From the NCBI RefSeq assembly GCF_013032855.1, contig NZ_WQDA01000001.1:193501-257500 (forward strand): a stretch of 64,000 nucleotides of DNA, in the 5' to 3' direction. Each line of letters begins with the position of its first letter. The stretch's first letter is position 1. The position numbers and the translations under genes were made by a program. Positions 62,739 to 64,000 of the stretch are shown piece after piece. The notes below the pieces were generated by a model. It had not been told where the DNA came from. It ran no database searches and saw nothing but the letters and a program-made list of their open reading frames with translations. Source of the stretch: Ruegeria arenilitoris. GTDB lineage: Bacteria > Pseudomonadota > Alphaproteobacteria > Rhodobacterales > Rhodobacteraceae.

Positions 62739-63674
62739 TCAGGGTTTGTGATCGGTCAGCGACCGCGCCTTGCCGCGCTCCAGACCCAGCTGGTGTTCGC
62801 GCCAGATCACCACCGCATTGCCGGCGATCACCAGTGCCGCCCCCAGCAGGATCGCCAGGGTCGGCAGTTCGTCGAACCAGACATAGCCGATGAAGATCGC
62901 AAACAGCATCGACGTGTAGTCATAGGGCGCCAGCATCGAGGCCTGCCCGAACCGGTAGGACGAGGTCACCAGAATCTGCGCGACGCCGCCGATCAGCCCC
63001 ATCGTGATCAGGATCAGCAGCTGGTTCAGGGTCGGCATGGTCCAGCCCCAGAACACGGTCAGCGCTGACAGCAGCGTGGCGGTCATCGAGAAATAGAAGA
63101 CGATTGCGGCGGGGTGATCGACTTGAACCAGTTGCCGGATGTGGATCTGCACGAAGCCACGGGCGACGGTCGCACCCAGCACGCACAGCGCGCCGATCGT
63201 GGCGCCGGTGCCCAGATCGGCCGAGCCCAGCCGCGGCCAGATCATGATCAGCACGCCCAAGAGCCCGATCGCCACCGCGCCGATGCGGATCAGGCGGATG
63301 CGCTCGCCCAGCAGCAGCGCCGCCAGGATCAGGGTGAAGATCGGGGTGGCATAGCCGATCGCCGTAACCTCGGGCAGCGGCAGCAGGCTGAGCCCGGTGA
63401 AGGTCAGGCCCATGGCGGTGGTGCCCAGCACCCCGCGCCAGAAATGGCCCATGGGTTTCCTGACGACAAAGCCTTGCGCCAGTTCCCCGCGCGAGATCAG
63501 CCAGGCCACGATCACCGGCACCGCGAAAAGCGAACGGAAAAACACCATCTGGCCTGGCGGGAAATCCGCCGACAGCGCCTTGACCAGCGCCGACATCGCC
63601 GTGAACAGGAACAGCGCGCTGAGTTTCAGCGTCACGGCCAGCACGGGGCGATGAGAGGTCAGGGATTGGGCCAT
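62739..63674 (-). CDS. EamA/DMT-family transporter
   Basis: From the ATG at 63674 (AGGG upstream) the protein is 311 aa with about ten TM helices. Two EamA repeats are recognisable, e.g. FPPGQMVFFRSLFAVPVIV and LPLPEVTAIGYATPIFTLIL in the first, and LAPYDYTSMLFAIFIGYVWF in the second. It exports or imports a small metabolite; the family includes S-adenosylmethionine transporters but the substrate is not evident here. The frame extends to a TTG at 63710 overlapping the next gene, not preferred. Confidence 0.92.
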   Translation of the reverse strand: MAQSLTSHRPVLAVTLKLSALFLFTAMSALVKALSADFPPGQMVFFRSLFAVPVIVAWLISRGELAQGFVVRKPMGHFWRGVLGTTAMGLTFTGLSLLPLPEVTAIGYATPIFTLILAALLLGERIRLIRIGAVAIGLLGVLIMIWPRLGSADLGTGATIGALCVLGATVARGFVQIHIRQLVQVDHPAAIVFYFSMTATLLSALTVFWGWTMPTLNQLLILITMGLIGGVAQILVTSSYRFGQASMLAPYDYTSMLFAIFIGYVWFDELPTLAILLGAALVIAGNAVVIWREHQLGLERGKARSLTDHKP

Positions 63675-63706
63675 CGGCGCGACCCTGCGCCTTTGCGCGG
63701 CAAAGA

Positions 63707-64000
63707 TCAACGGGTCGGATTGGGGCGTGTCCAGCTGTCGGGCAGGGGGCTTCCGATCTCTTCTGCGAATTCGGTCAGAAACCGGATCATGCGCCGGACC
63801 CGTTGCTGCGCGATCTGCCGTCCGGCTTCGGTCAGCATGTCGTCGGGCAGGGCCAGCAGCTTCACCTTCCAGTGGTCGATCGAATAGTGCAGATCGTCCA
63901 GCGGCCGGTGCGATGCGAACGGATCGGCCGGATCATAGAGCGTCCGCCCCAAAGCGCCGGACACCGAGAAATTCCGCGCGATCCCGATGGCGCCCAGCGC
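63707..64000 (-). CDS. HD-domain phosphohydrolase, C-terminal part (partial)
   Basis: The frame is open to the window edge, so the start lies beyond. The visible residues, ALGAIGIARNFSVSGALG, RTLYDPADPFASH, SIDHWKVKLLALPDDMLTEA and GRQIAQQRVRRMIRFLTEF, match the C-terminal region of YedJ-like HD phosphohydrolases; the HD motif itself is outside. A GTG near 63964 is in frame but internal to this family. Confidence 0.8.
   Translation of the reverse strand, partial: ALGAIGIARNFSVSGALGRTLYDPADPFASHRPLDDLHYSIDHWKVKLLALPDDMLTEAGRQIAQQRVRRMIRFLTEFAEEIGSPLPDSWTRPNPTR

Overview
The window comes from the chromosome of a marine-type alphaproteobacterium of the Rhodobacteraceae (Roseobacter group). Evidence: high GC in the backbone, the gene order HDAC-like/xseB/ispA/dxs beside a tRNA-Thr, a MarR/OmpR pair resembling Rhodobacter petP/petR, a five-gene urea ABC transporter operon, paired photolyases around a DUF2256 gene, and a c'-type cytochrome. 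No rRNA, CRISPR array or IS transposase was seen.

Backbone, left (1-18.4 kb): two M16 peptidases (the first-transcribed one keeps HxxEH, the other, cut by the window edge, does not); a HisKA_3 sensor kinase/LuxR regulator pair; a secreted Asp-rich protein with two tandem copies of one domain; a di-haem cytochrome c and a cytochrome c' next to a LysR regulator; the urea transporter urtABCDE; a small secreted protein; a photolyase, a DUF2256 protein and an FeS-type cryptochrome/photolyase.

Genomic island (18.42-53.55 kb, perhaps to 53.67 kb): a 46-bp direct repeat of the 3' part of tRNA-Thr(CGU) marks both ends. Inside are three blocks. (1) 18.8-32.8 kb: a STAND/NB-ARC-TPR protein with an HTH, an SF1 helicase-PLD fusion resembling type II Mokosh, a small basic protein, an alpha/beta hydrolase, and an operon of an HNH endonuclease, a membrane protein and a reverse transcriptase-nitrilase fusion of the DRT1 type. 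(2) 33.3-39.0 kb: a mobility core with an unknown HTH-like protein, a P4-type tyrosine integrase, an AlpA-like regulator and a primase-helicase. (3) 39.2-53.4 kb: an ExoI-like exonuclease diverging from a CopG regulator and a six-gene type 1-like BREX operon (BrxA-position gene, brxB, brxC, pglX, pglZ, brxL). This is a multi-system antiphage island on a satellite-like mobile core.

Island structure of note: three copies of a dispersed repeat (about 80 bp) separate the defence modules of block 1. Paired TTCCGAA motifs 22 bp apart precede both transcription units of the mobility core. Paired CCCTACTA motifs 11 bp apart lie near both island ends. An extra 5' half of the tRNA lies just beyond the intact tRNA, so the element may carry a complete replacement tRNA.

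Backbone, right (53.8-64 kb): dxs, ispA, xseB and an HDAC-family deacetylase in one operon (isoprenoid precursor synthesis plus Exo VII); a petR/petP-like regulator pair; a branched-chain aminotransferase; an AraC regulator; a small membrane protein; a small Cys-rich ORF behind a structured leader; cobO; an EamA transporter; and the end of an HD-domain protein.
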